Origin: Bacteroidota bacterium
Lineage (GTDB): Bacteria; Bacteroidota; Bacteroidia; Chitinophagales; Chitinophagaceae
Reading direction: 5' to 3'
DNA: 6,966 nucleotides
NCBI GenBank assembly: GCA_023390215.1
Contig: JAEWDG010000183.1
Coordinates: forward strand, 1-6,966
Part shown: positions 1 to 6,755 of the stretch, one piece after another
How the letters are laid out: every line of letters starts with the position of its first letter
Position numbering within the stretch: position 1 is the first letter of the stretch
Translations under genes and position numbers: made by a program
Notes under the pieces: model-generated
Seen by the model: the letters and a program-made list of their open reading frames with translations, nothing else
Database searches by the model: none
What the model was told of the DNA's origin: nothing

Positions 1-387
1 GTTTTATTGTCGCAATTGAATATGGAAGCCGAAACAGATAAGCTTGTAAGATCCCTTCCATTAGGCTGGCGCCAAAAGCTCGCTTTTTCGGTGGCCATAT
101 TCCATGAGCCAAAAATTGTGTTCCTCGATGAGCCAACGGGAGGCGTGGATCCGGTAACCCGGAGAGAATTCTGGGTTATGATTTATGAAGCGGCTGCAGC
201 CGGTATCACCGTTTTTGTTACCACACATTATATGGACGAGGCGGAATATTGTGACCGGGTATCCATCATGGTTGATGGAAAAATTGCAGCCCTGGATAAA
301 CCTTCATTTTTAAAAAATAATATGGGTGCTGCATCTATGGACGAAGTGTTTCTTCAATTGGCCAGAAATGCTCAAAGAACAGAATAA
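1..387 (+). CDS. ABC exporter ATP-binding protein, C-terminal part (5' end outside window)
   Basis: This is the last 128 codons of an ATPase subunit whose frame is open through the left edge. It would hydrolyse ATP on the cytoplasmic face to drive the two permeases downstream. Visible motifs, in order, are a degenerate ABC signature (LPLGWRQKL in place of LSGGQ), Walker B with catalytic glutamate and D-loop (IVFLDEPTGGVDP), and the H-loop (VTTHYMDEAEYCDR). The tail AASMDEVFLQLAR is typical of drug-exporter ATPases of the CcmA/YbhF group. Walker A and the Q-loop lie upstream and cannot be seen. The LPLGW signature is what I recall for the second nucleotide-binding domain of YbhF-like proteins, so this may be the C-terminal half of a tandem ATPase, but a single-domain ATPase is also possible. 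The stop overlaps the next start by one base (TAATG), indicating one operon. Family assignment is firm; substrate is unknown. Confidence 0.93.
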   Translation, partial: VLLSQLNMEAETDKLVRSLPLGWRQKLAFSVAIFHEPKIVFLDEPTGGVDPVTRREFWVMIYEAAAAGITVFVTTHYMDEAEYCDRVSIMVDGKIAALDKPSFLKNNMGAASMDEVFLQLARNAQRTE

Positions 388-1493
388 TGAAACAGTTTAG
401 TGCATTTGTGAAGAAAGAAATCTTTCATATCTGGAGAGATAAGCGGACCTTATTTATCCTTCTGGCCATGCCTGTGATTCAGATCATAATTTTTGGTTTT
501 GCATTAAGTAACGAGGTTAAGAATTCGAAGATTGCTGTTGTGGATCCTTCCAATGATCCTGCTTCGCAATCGCTGATCTCGGAAATTGATGCAAGCCGGT
601 ATTTTGAAGTATCAGAGCGATTCACGAATCCCGACCAGATAGAAGCCGCGTTTAAATCAGGCAGCATCAGAATGGCTGTTGTTTTTCCCGTTTCTTTTAG
701 CAATGATCTGTATCATTTGAATAAAGCAAGTATTCAACTGATCACTGATGCAACTGATCCTAATGTTGCGAATACACTCACGAATTACGCGCGCGCGATC
801 ATTCAGCAATACCAGGACAGGATCACAAACGGGCGTAAGCTGCCTTATACCATCTCTACCGGGCTTCGCATGTTATACAATCCTGGTTTGAAAAGTGCTT
901 ACAATTTCGTTCCTGGACTAATGGCCATGGTTTTATTGCTGATCTGCACGATGATGACCGCCATTACCATTGTAAGAGAAAAAGAAACCGGTACAATGGA
1001 GGTTATGCTCGTGTCGCCAATGAAGCCTTTTCGTATAGTGATCGCAAAAGCAGTTCCGTATCTTTTATTGTCCGCCATCAATATAAGCAGCATCCTCCTG
1101 TTAAGTGTGTATGTGTTGGAAGTGCCGGTGAGAGGCGAATTATCCCTGCTGATATTTGAAAGTGTATTATTCACACTTGTATCATTGTCCTTAGGCTTGC
1201 TGATCTCTTCAAAAGCAGATTCGCAACAGACTGCCATGTTTATTTCATTAGTTGCGTTATTTCTGCCAACTGTGATGTTAAGCGGCTTTATGTTCCCTAT
1301 TGAAAATATGCCGTTGCCCTTAAGAACAGTAGCCAATCTTGTACCTGCAAAATGGTTTTATGTCATCGTCCGGTCAGTAATGATCAAAGGAGCAGGATTT
1401 GGAGCGGTATGGAAGGAAACACTTGTGTTAATCGGAATGTTCCTGTTCTTCATGTTCCTGGCGATTAAGAATTTTAAAATCCGTCTTGCATGA
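387..1493 (+). CDS. ABC-2 type permease, YbhS-like (first of a pair)
   Basis: This is a 368-residue inner-membrane subunit of the ABC exporter. Its topology is classic ABC-2: a short cytoplasmic N-terminus with the amphipathic stretch FVKKEIFHIWRDKR, one membrane helix at about 21-40, a large extracytoplasmic domain at about 41-170, then five helices near 172-196, 222-243, 252-274, 282-304 and 344-360. The motif REKETGTMEVMLVSP (197-211), just after the second helix, is the conserved cytoplasmic segment of this family and probably contacts the ATPase. Length is normal. The start overlaps the ATPase stop by one base, and its own stop overlaps the next start by four (ATGA), so expression is probably coupled. 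No Shine-Dalgarno is seen. The N-terminal pattern (IFGFALSNEVKN) resembles YbhS more than YbhR; that orthology is inference. It probably forms a heterodimer with the following gene product. The substrate cannot be read from sequence. Confidence 0.95.
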   Translation: MKQFSAFVKKEIFHIWRDKRTLFILLAMPVIQIIIFGFALSNEVKNSKIAVVDPSNDPASQSLISEIDASRYFEVSERFTNPDQIEAAFKSGSIRMAVVFPVSFSNDLYHLNKASIQLITDATDPNVANTLTNYARAIIQQYQDRITNGRKLPYTISTGLRMLYNPGLKSAYNFVPGLMAMVLLLICTMMTAITIVREKETGTMEVMLVSPMKPFRIVIAKAVPYLLLSAINISSILLLSVYVLEVPVRGELSLLIFESVLFTLVSLSLGLLISSKADSQQTAMFISLVALFLPTVMLSGFMFPIENMPLPLRTVANLVPAKWFYVIVRSVMIKGAGFGAVWKETLVLIGMFLFFMFLAIKNFKIRLA

Positions 1494-2608
1494 GGACGTT
1501 AAAATTTCTTCTTCAAAAAGAATTCAGGCAGATATTTCGTAACCGCGCGATCCTGCGTATGATGTTTATGCTGCCTTTTATGCAGTTGATGATCCTTCCC
1601 TGGGCGGCAGACTATGAAATAAAAAATCTTGATCTTGCTGTTGTTGATCTTGACCATTCAGATTATTCAAGAGCGTTGGTAAATAAGATAACATCCTCTC
1701 GTTATTTCAATCTCAGATATTACGGTTCTTCCTATAAAAATGCATTGCAAGAAATTGAACAGGACAGAGCGGATATTATTTTACAGATACCTGCATCTTT
1801 CGAAAAAGATCTGGTTAAGGAAAACGAAGCTTCATTAGCGGTTTCTGCCAATGCGATTAATGGAGTAAAAGCCGGATTGGGTAGTGCATATCTTCAAACG
1901 ATAATCTCGGAGTTTAACAACAATGTGCGGCAAAAATGGATCCAGCTCCCCAGGTTCAATCCTGAACTTATGATAAGTGTGGAGCCCAATAACTGGTATA
2001 ACCCGTTGATGAATTATAAGGTCTTTATGGTTCCTGGTCTTTTGGTATTGTTACTCACGATGGTAGGCGCAAATCTTACGGCAATAAATATTGTAAAAGA
2101 AAAAGAAACAGGAACAATCGAACAGATAAACGTTACGCCAGTACGTAAATTTTATTTTATCCTCGGAAAACTCATACCGTTCTGGATTCTTGGTCTGGTA
2201 ATATTCAGCATGGGTTTATTGATCGCGAAATTTATATATCACATTACGCCAGTCGGGCACCTTCTCACTATTTATGCATTTGCTTCAGTCTATCTATTGG
2301 CTGTTTTGGGTTTGGGACTACTGATATCCACCTATGCCCATACCCAGCAGCAGGCCATGCTACTTTCTTTTTTTCTCCTCATGATTTTTGTACTGATGGG
2401 TGGATTGTACACTTCAATTGACAGCATGCCGGAATGGGCAAGATGGCTCACCCGCTTTAACCCCATATCTTATTTCATCGAGGTGATACGTATGGTTATG
2501 CTGAAGGGAAGTTCATTATATGATATACGATTCCAGTTTCTGGCAATCACAGTTTTTGCGCTTGTTTTCAACAGTTGGGCTATTCTTAATTACCGGAAAA
2601 GAAACTAA
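1490..2608 (+). CDS. ABC-2 type permease, YbhR-like (second of a pair)
   Basis: This is a 372-residue paralogue of the preceding permease and the last gene of the exporter operon. It has the same layout: the N-terminal segment LLQKEFRQIFRNRA, a helix at about 22-40, an extracytoplasmic domain at about 41-175, and five helices near 177-201, 223-246, 258-280, 288-308 and 347-367. The family motif VKEKETGTIEQINVTP is at 202-217. The sequence after helix 1 (LPWAADYEIKNLDLAVVD) resembles the YbhR side of YbhS/YbhR pairs. The two permeases are clearly homologous but well diverged, as expected of a fixed heterodimer rather than a recent duplication. The start is set by the ATGA overlap with the upstream stop. 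The protein ends in a basic tail (YRKRN). Function as a drug, lipid or ion exporter half is inferred from the family; nothing here fixes the substrate. Confidence 0.95.
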   Translation: MRTLKFLLQKEFRQIFRNRAILRMMFMLPFMQLMILPWAADYEIKNLDLAVVDLDHSDYSRALVNKITSSRYFNLRYYGSSYKNALQEIEQDRADIILQIPASFEKDLVKENEASLAVSANAINGVKAGLGSAYLQTIISEFNNNVRQKWIQLPRFNPELMISVEPNNWYNPLMNYKVFMVPGLLVLLLTMVGANLTAINIVKEKETGTIEQINVTPVRKFYFILGKLIPFWILGLVIFSMGLLIAKFIYHITPVGHLLTIYAFASVYLLAVLGLGLLISTYAHTQQQAMLLSFFLLMIFVLMGGLYTSIDSMPEWARWLTRFNPISYFIEVIRMVMLKGSSLYDIRFQFLAITVFALVFNSWAILNYRKRN

Positions 2609-2647
2609 GCATCTGATTGTTGTGTCCATTTGGTGGGATATTTGAGC

Positions 2648-2668
2648 CCGGTGAATTAATTGAACCGG
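2648..2668. repeat. Short inverted repeat after the ABC operon
   Basis: CCGGT (2648-2652) and ACCGG (2664-2668) are perfect inverted copies around an 11-base centre that itself contains the palindrome AATTAATT. A T-rich stretch follows directly (2669-2681). It could be a weak intrinsic terminator for the exporter operon or an operator overlapping the candidate promoter of the next gene. The five-pair stem is too short for a confident terminator. Confidence 0.3.
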
Positions 2669-2674
2669 TTGCTT

Positions 2675-2682
2675 TATTTTTG
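2675..2682 (+). promoter_or_regulatory. Candidate -7 element for the VOC gene
   Basis: TATTTTTG matches the Bacteroidota -7 consensus TAnnTTTG exactly and lies 45 bases upstream of the VOC start codon. No TTG sits at the expected 19-21 base spacing (the nearest are at 2660-2662 and 2642-2644), so the -33 element is weak or absent. The match supports separate transcription of the VOC gene but may be chance in AT-rich sequence. Confidence 0.35.
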
Positions 2683-2727
2683 AACGGAAGGGGTTTTATC
2701 TGAAATTACCATCGTATTTAAACAATC

Positions 2728-3093
2728 ATGAAATACAAGATTCTGTCGCTGCGTCCATTCCTTGGCTCGAAAAATTTTGAACAATCCTCCAATTTTTACC
2801 GCGAAATGGGATTTGAAGAAATAAAACTCTGGGAGGGGTTTTCTGTTTTCACCCGGCAGGGGTTCAGTTTTTACCTGCAGCATGCATATATAAAAGAATG
2901 GATTGAGAACACACAGATTTTTATCGAAACAGAAGATCTGGAAAATTTTCTTATTGAACTCTCCGCGCTCAATTTGCCTGAAAAATTTCCTGGTGTTCGT
3001 GTCTCTGGTTTATCTCATCAGTCCTGGGGCTCGGAGTGTTTTGTACACGATCCATCCGGTAATCTCTTGCATTTCGGGCACTTTAAACAGTGA
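2728..3093 (+). CDS. VOC superfamily protein (glyoxalase / bleomycin-resistance fold)
   Basis: This is a 121-residue cytoplasmic protein of normal length for a single-chain VOC module with two beta-alpha-beta-beta-beta repeats. The N-terminal half reads as the usual entry strand and helix (LRPFLGSKNFEQSSNFYREMGF, residues 8-29, with the SNFYREMGF helix characteristic). The second half ends in the diagnostic FVHDPSGNLLHFG at 105-117. This overall pattern is closest to the bleomycin-binding/resistance branch, whose members typically bind ligands without a metal. I do not see the clear His/Glu metal set of glyoxalase I, although H52, H115 and H118 are available. Real activity could be antibiotic sequestration, an isomerase or dioxygenase-like reaction, or simple ligand binding. 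It stands alone, 119 bases after the exporter operon, in the same direction. The start ATG follows an AT-rich leader without Shine-Dalgarno. The fold is secure; the specific function is not. Confidence 0.9.
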   Translation: MKYKILSLRPFLGSKNFEQSSNFYREMGFEEIKLWEGFSVFTRQGFSFYLQHAYIKEWIENTQIFIETEDLENFLIELSALNLPEKFPGVRVSGLSHQSWGSECFVHDPSGNLLHFGHFKQ

Positions 3094-3234
3094 CTATTCC
3101 CGTCAGAAAAATAAATTTTTCGCAATAGCGCATATTCATTCTTTTTGATTTGTGCCTTTTCTATTTTTTATTGATGGGTAATCCTATACCTTAGCCGCGA
3201 GATCCTTGCAAATATTATGATTACTCACTGCGGA

Positions 3235-3287
3235 AAGCCGTATGCCGTTCCTATCGTAGTTTGTAATTCGGTAACCTTTAACGGCTT
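3235..3287. repeat. Inverted repeat in the leader of the sensor kinase gene
   Basis: AAGCCGT (3235-3241) and ACGGCTT (3281-3287) are perfect inverted copies 39 bases apart. The overlapping pair GCCGTT (3244-3249) and AACGGC (3280-3285) competes for the same 3' arm. The shared arm ends three bases before the kinase ATG, so a transcript hairpin could mask the start region. Otherwise the 3094-3290 gap holds nothing I can support: no exact TAnnTTTG box and no terminator. A loop this long makes chance a serious alternative. Confidence 0.22.
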
Positions 3288-3290
3288 AAG

Positions 3291-6200
3291 ATGAAAGATT
3301 TTTCTGATATACTCCTTTCTATTTTTAAATTTCCGCGTACAACGGACCGGTCCGGAGATCTGATAATGCGACTATTAGAAGATCGCGGCCTTTGTGTTTT
3401 TGTTTTGGATCATAATTGCAGAATATCCAAATGGGGTACCGGCGCCACTGAGTTATTAGGATTTACACCGGAGGATGTTTTAGGAAAAAGACTGTCCGAC
3501 TCAGGAGTTATGAAAGAGTCGGAAATGCAATTAGGACAATTTGCTGAGCGACTGGGGAAACCGGGGAGTTTTTCGCTTCGCAGAATTTTTGTTGGAATTG
3601 ATGGTACCGAATTTCCTGCAGAACTGATGGTTCATCCCATAGCCGATGCCGGCGGCAACATTCAGTCAATCCTTATGCTTGTTTACGAAGTTAATGGTAA
3701 AATAGAAAAGGAAGAACGGGTTGACCTTAACGACATTGAATCTCATGCGGGTCAATCAGAAAAATTAGAAGCTGCGCGATTCAGGTCTTTGGTGGAAAAC
3801 GACCAGGATATGATGCTATTGATGGATAAGGATTTTCAAATGATTTATCATAGTCCTTCAATAATTACAACCACCGGCTATACCTCCGATGAATGGGTGA
3901 AGCTTGACTTTATCCGTGATTTTATTCATCCTGAAGACAGGGATAATTTTCAGCAGTCTTTTAAAACATCAGTTTCTGCGCCTGGTGAATTTGTTCAGGT
4001 AAGATACCGCGGCCTGCATAAATCGGGTCAATATTTTGACATTGAAGGAACCATCATCAACCTGATCAATGAAGAAAATGTTCAGGCTTATATTTTGAAT
4101 ACAAAAGATGTTTCCGAAAAAATAAAAAGGGAGGCGCGGCTTAGTGAAAAGCGTCAGTTATTATTAGAAAGAGACCAATTGCTCGACATTTTCGTGAAGT
4201 ATAGCCCGGCTGCCATTGCCATGCTCGATATGGATCTTAAATATCTGTTCGTAAGCCAGCGATGGTTGAATGATTACAAATTAGAGGGGATGAACATAAT
4301 TGGTAAATCACATTATGAAGTATTTCCTGAGATCGGGGACGACTGGAAAGCGGTCCATCAAAGGGCTTTAAAAGGCGAGATACTTTTTAGTGAAGAAGAT
4401 AAATTCGTAAGATCCGATGGTGAAGAAACCTGGCTGAGATGGCAGGTTCGACCCTGGAGCTATGGGGATGAAAAAATGGGTGGGATAATTATGTTCACAG
4501 AAGATATCACAAAAAGGAAAAAATCAGAGGAAGCAATACGACTTAGTGAACATCGATACAGGCAACTGGTGGAACGGATATCCGATGGCTTTATGGCGCT
4601 GGATACCAACGACAGGTTTGTATATATGAATAACAGCGCTGAAAGACTGCTGGGGCAAACGGCAGAAAAATTACTCGGCCAAAACATCTGGCAAATTTTT
4701 CCCACCGCACTGGAAAAAGAATTTTATCAGCGTTACCGTCAGGCACAATATAGTTTGCAGGACACAATGGTTCAGATATATTCTTCTGCCGTTGATGGAT
4801 GGGTTGAATGCCGTATTTATCCTTCTGCAACAGGTTGCTCCATATTCCTGAAGAATATTGACAAACAACGCCGCGCTGAATTGGCGCTTCGCCGCGAGGT
4901 AAGATCAAGAATGTTGATTATGGATTCGGCATTGGATGCCATTATTTCCATCAACCGAACGGGCCATATAATATTCTGGAATCCCCAGGCCGAACGCATT
5001 TTTGGCTGGACCGAAGAGGAAGCGATGAACCAGAAACTTTCTGAAATGATCATTCCCGCACGATACCGCCGTAGGCATGAAGAAGGAATGATGAATTACA
5101 AACGATCCGGCAAAGGGCCTATATTGAATACGTTAATGGAAATGAGTGCTGTAAATCGTGAGGGCACAGAGTTTCCTGTTGAGCTTTTTATCATTCCTGT
5201 GGAGGATAGAGACGAAGTTTTTTTCTGCAGCTTTATCAGAGATATTTCGGAAAGAAAAAAAACGGAGATCGCATTACTTGAATCAAGAAAAAGGCTAGAA
5301 CAGGCACAGAAAATTGCACATGTGGGAAGTTGGTTCGTGGATCTCAAGTCGGGCAAAATAGAATGGTCAGAGGAATTGAAATCGATTTACGAACTAGATC
5401 CGTCGAAAAATTTTCTGGATAATTCGGAATGGACGAAACTGGTGCATCCTGATGACAGGGAAAGGGTGATAAGGACGTTGGAGCAAACCACCCAAACCGA
5501 CATAAGTATGTCGTTCAGGCTGCAGTTTCCCGATGGGAGGTTAAAATATATTTACGCCGAGGGAACTTATGAACGGGATAGTGATGGCCAGGCGCTTTTC
5601 GTCTACGGGATCAATCATGACATTACCAGTCAGAAAAAGCTTGAGCTGGAGTTACTTGAACAGCAAAAGCAGGAACAGTTGAAAATGGCCGGAGTTGCAC
5701 TTCAGGCGCAGGAGCGGGAACGTAATTTGATCGGGCAGGAGTTGCACGATAATGTGAACCAGATCCTGGTAGGAACCAACCTCTTACTATCTATCCTTGC
5801 AAAAAAGGAAGGGATTGATCAAAGCCTCGTTGCAACCTGTAAGAAAAACGTTGAAGAAGCTATTGCAGAAAACCGCCGCATCGCGCATGAGTTGTCATCA
5901 CCTGTATTTTCCGATATTAACTTACCGGAAAAAATCAGCCTGCTCTGCAACTCGATGCTCGCGCCGGCTGATATTATGTACGAACTGGATCTGGACAGTT
6001 ACGATGGCAGTAAACTTACAGAACCTCAGAAACTGGAAATTTACAGGATCGTGCAGGAACAACTTCAGAATATTGTAAAACATTCCAGGGCCATTCACGT
6101 ATTCCTCCGGCTTATGCATTCCGAAAACCGATGCCTGCTCACTATTACAGACGATGGAATGGGCACGGCTTCACCGTATAGCGGTAGTGGTATCGGTATG

Positions 6201-6308
6201 CGAAATATGCAGGCCCGCGCCGCCTCGCTGAAAGGTTCACTGACCATTACCACTGCGCCGGGAAAAGGCTTTGCATTAATTCTTACAATTCCTGTTGCCC
6301 TTCAATAA
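3291..6308 (+). CDS. Soluble multi-PAS sensor histidine kinase, HisKA_3 (NarL/NreB) type
   Basis: This is a 1005-residue protein with no membrane helix or signal peptide, so it should sense a cytoplasmic cue. Six PAS domains are visible, most ending in the usual DIT/DIS-type exit strand: about 30-137, 162-280, 297-412, 420-532, 540-660 and 668-782. A charged coiled linker (783-810) leads into a HisKA_3 dimerisation region with the phospho-acceptor H-box around His819 (ERNLIGQELHDNVNQ). The HATPase domain follows: N-box with E923 and N927 (VQEQLQNIVKH), G1 box DDGMG at 954-958, and G2 box SGSGIGMRNMQ at 964-974. All catalytic motifs look intact. It should autophosphorylate and pass phosphate to a LuxR/NarL-type response regulator, but none is encoded in this window and there is no fused receiver. 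An in-frame TAA at 3279-3281 makes the 3291 ATG the first possible ATG start. PAS2 and PAS6 carry the HPEDR/HPDDR signature of PAS_3-type domains; PAS5 resembles FixL-type PAS. The signal is unknown. Confidence 0.96.
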   Translation: MKDFSDILLSIFKFPRTTDRSGDLIMRLLEDRGLCVFVLDHNCRISKWGTGATELLGFTPEDVLGKRLSDSGVMKESEMQLGQFAERLGKPGSFSLRRIFVGIDGTEFPAELMVHPIADAGGNIQSILMLVYEVNGKIEKEERVDLNDIESHAGQSEKLEAARFRSLVENDQDMMLLMDKDFQMIYHSPSIITTTGYTSDEWVKLDFIRDFIHPEDRDNFQQSFKTSVSAPGEFVQVRYRGLHKSGQYFDIEGTIINLINEENVQAYILNTKDVSEKIKREARLSEKRQLLLERDQLLDIFVKYSPAAIAMLDMDLKYLFVSQRWLNDYKLEGMNIIGKSHYEVFPEIGDDWKAVHQRALKGEILFSEEDKFVRSDGEETWLRWQVRPWSYGDEKMGGIIMFTEDITKRKKSEEAIRLSEHRYRQLVERISDGFMALDTNDRFVYMNNSAERLLGQTAEKLLGQNIWQIFPTALEKEFYQRYRQAQYSLQDTMVQIYSSAVDGWVECRIYPSATGCSIFLKNIDKQRRAELALRREVRSRMLIMDSALDAIISINRTGHIIFWNPQAERIFGWTEEEAMNQKLSEMIIPARYRRRHEEGMMNYKRSGKGPILNTLMEMSAVNREGTEFPVELFIIPVEDRDEVFFCSFIRDISERKKTEIALLESRKRLEQAQKIAHVGSWFVDLKSGKIEWSEELKSIYELDPSKNFLDNSEWTKLVHPDDRERVIRTLEQTTQTDISMSFRLQFPDGRLKYIYAEGTYERDSDGQALFVYGINHDITSQKKLELELLEQQKQEQLKMAGVALQAQERERNLIGQELHDNVNQILVGTNLLLSILAKKEGIDQSLVATCKKNVEEAIAENRRIAHELSSPVFSDINLPEKISLLCNSMLAPADIMYELDLDSYDGSKLTEPQKLEIYRIVQEQLQNIVKHSRAIHVFLRLMHSENRCLLTITDDGMGTASPYSGSGIGMRNMQARAASLKGSLTITTAPGKGFALILTIPVALQ

Positions 6309-6337
6309 ATACTACTGTAAAATTGTTGTTAAACAGT

Positions 6338-6367
6338 TTGGTATTATCCCTGCTCAATATATTTTTG
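6338..6367 (+). promoter_or_regulatory. Bacteroidota-type sigma-A promoter (TTG-N19-TAnnTTTG)
   Basis: TTG at 6338-6340 is followed after exactly 19 bases by TATTTTTG at 6360-6367. This matches both conserved blocks and the spacing of the Bacteroidota housekeeping promoter. It lies just past the sensor kinase stop and directs transcription into the secreted small protein and possibly onward into the efflux adaptor gene. Transcription would begin at about 6371-6375, only a few bases before the ATG at 6376. Confidence 0.6.
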
Positions 6368-6375
6368 AGCCGCGA

Positions 6376-6753
6376 ATGCGTTTTCTGTTTGCATATATAT
6401 TATTCGTTTTTATTCCCTTTAACAAAGGGCATAACCAATTTCATTTACCCTCACCACAGCAGGATATCTTAGCGCTGCAAAGCCAGGGGTACTCAGTTAC
6501 CAATAAAAACTTTCTTGAACCTGATCAAGATGTTCCCGATCTTTCCTCAGGTATTGAGAATGTGAACGATGACGATTCGGATTTTTCCAGCAACAAAAAG
6601 AAGAACCTGTTGCCCGGTCATGCTGCGGCCCTTTTGCAAAAGCAGCGCTCAATTACATATCAGGAGGACCGTACCTTCAAATTTTTGCCCCTGCCGGAAG
6701 TCCCCGGTATTTTTTCCCGTCTTTATATCTACCATCGTGTTCTACGGATTTGA
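6376..6753 (+). CDS. Small secreted protein of unknown function
   Basis: I do not recognise this 125-residue protein. From the ATG at 6376 it begins MRFLFAYILFVFIPF, a short hydrophobic segment suitable as a Sec signal peptide, with cleavage perhaps near residues 18-22; there is no lipobox cysteine. The mature part is about 105 residues, hydrophilic, with an acidic stretch at about 49-69 (EPDQDVPDLSSGIENVNDDD), a lysine cluster at 74-76, and an unusual aromatic/basic C-terminus (SRLYIYHRVLRI). It contains no cysteine and no further methionine. A longer reading from TTG at 6295 overlaps the end of the kinase gene; I prefer 6376 because it puts the signal sequence at the N-terminus and sits just downstream of a good promoter. 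It precedes the RND adaptor gene by 80 bases and may share its transcript. A periplasmic or secreted role is inferred; it could also be a spurious frame, though signal peptide, promoter and length argue against that. Confidence 0.6.
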   Translation: MRFLFAYILFVFIPFNKGHNQFHLPSPQQDILALQSQGYSVTNKNFLEPDQDVPDLSSGIENVNDDDSDFSSNKKKNLLPGHAAALLQKQRSITYQEDRTFKFLPLPEVPGIFSRLYIYHRVLRI

Positions 6754-6755
6754 CC

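Noticed and set aside
788..797. A run of five CG dinucleotides (possible Z-DNA or repeat tract)
   Set aside because: It lies inside the first permease gene, where it encodes Ala-Arg-Ala in a well-behaved frame; too short to mean anything by itself.
2674..2883. Minus-strand open frame overlapping the VOC start
   Set aside because: It is antisense to the VOC gene, has no recognisable domain or signal, and the + strand frame has a clear VOC ending motif.
2728..3093. Naming the VOC gene as a bleomycin resistance determinant
   Set aside because: The fold resembles that branch, but VOC sequence similarity does not predict ligand, and no resistance gene context or mobile element surrounds it.
2903..3148. 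+ strand open frame overlapping the second half of the VOC gene
   Set aside because: It is an out-of-frame shadow of the VOC gene with no family features; its extension into the gap shows no coding character I can support.
3094..3290. A sigma-A promoter for the kinase (TAGTTTG near 3257, TCTTTTTG near 3142)
   Set aside because: The first is one base too short for TAnnTTTG and the second has a mismatch at the key A; neither has a TTG at correct spacing.
5797..6078. + strand 93-codon frame within the kinase catalytic region
   Set aside because: It is a frame-shifted reading of the HisKA_3/HATPase domain; the main frame carries all catalytic motifs.
6295..6375. Extended TTG start for the small secreted protein
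   Set aside because: It would overlap the kinase stop and bury the signal peptide behind 27 residues; the promoter at 6338-6367 would then lie inside the gene.
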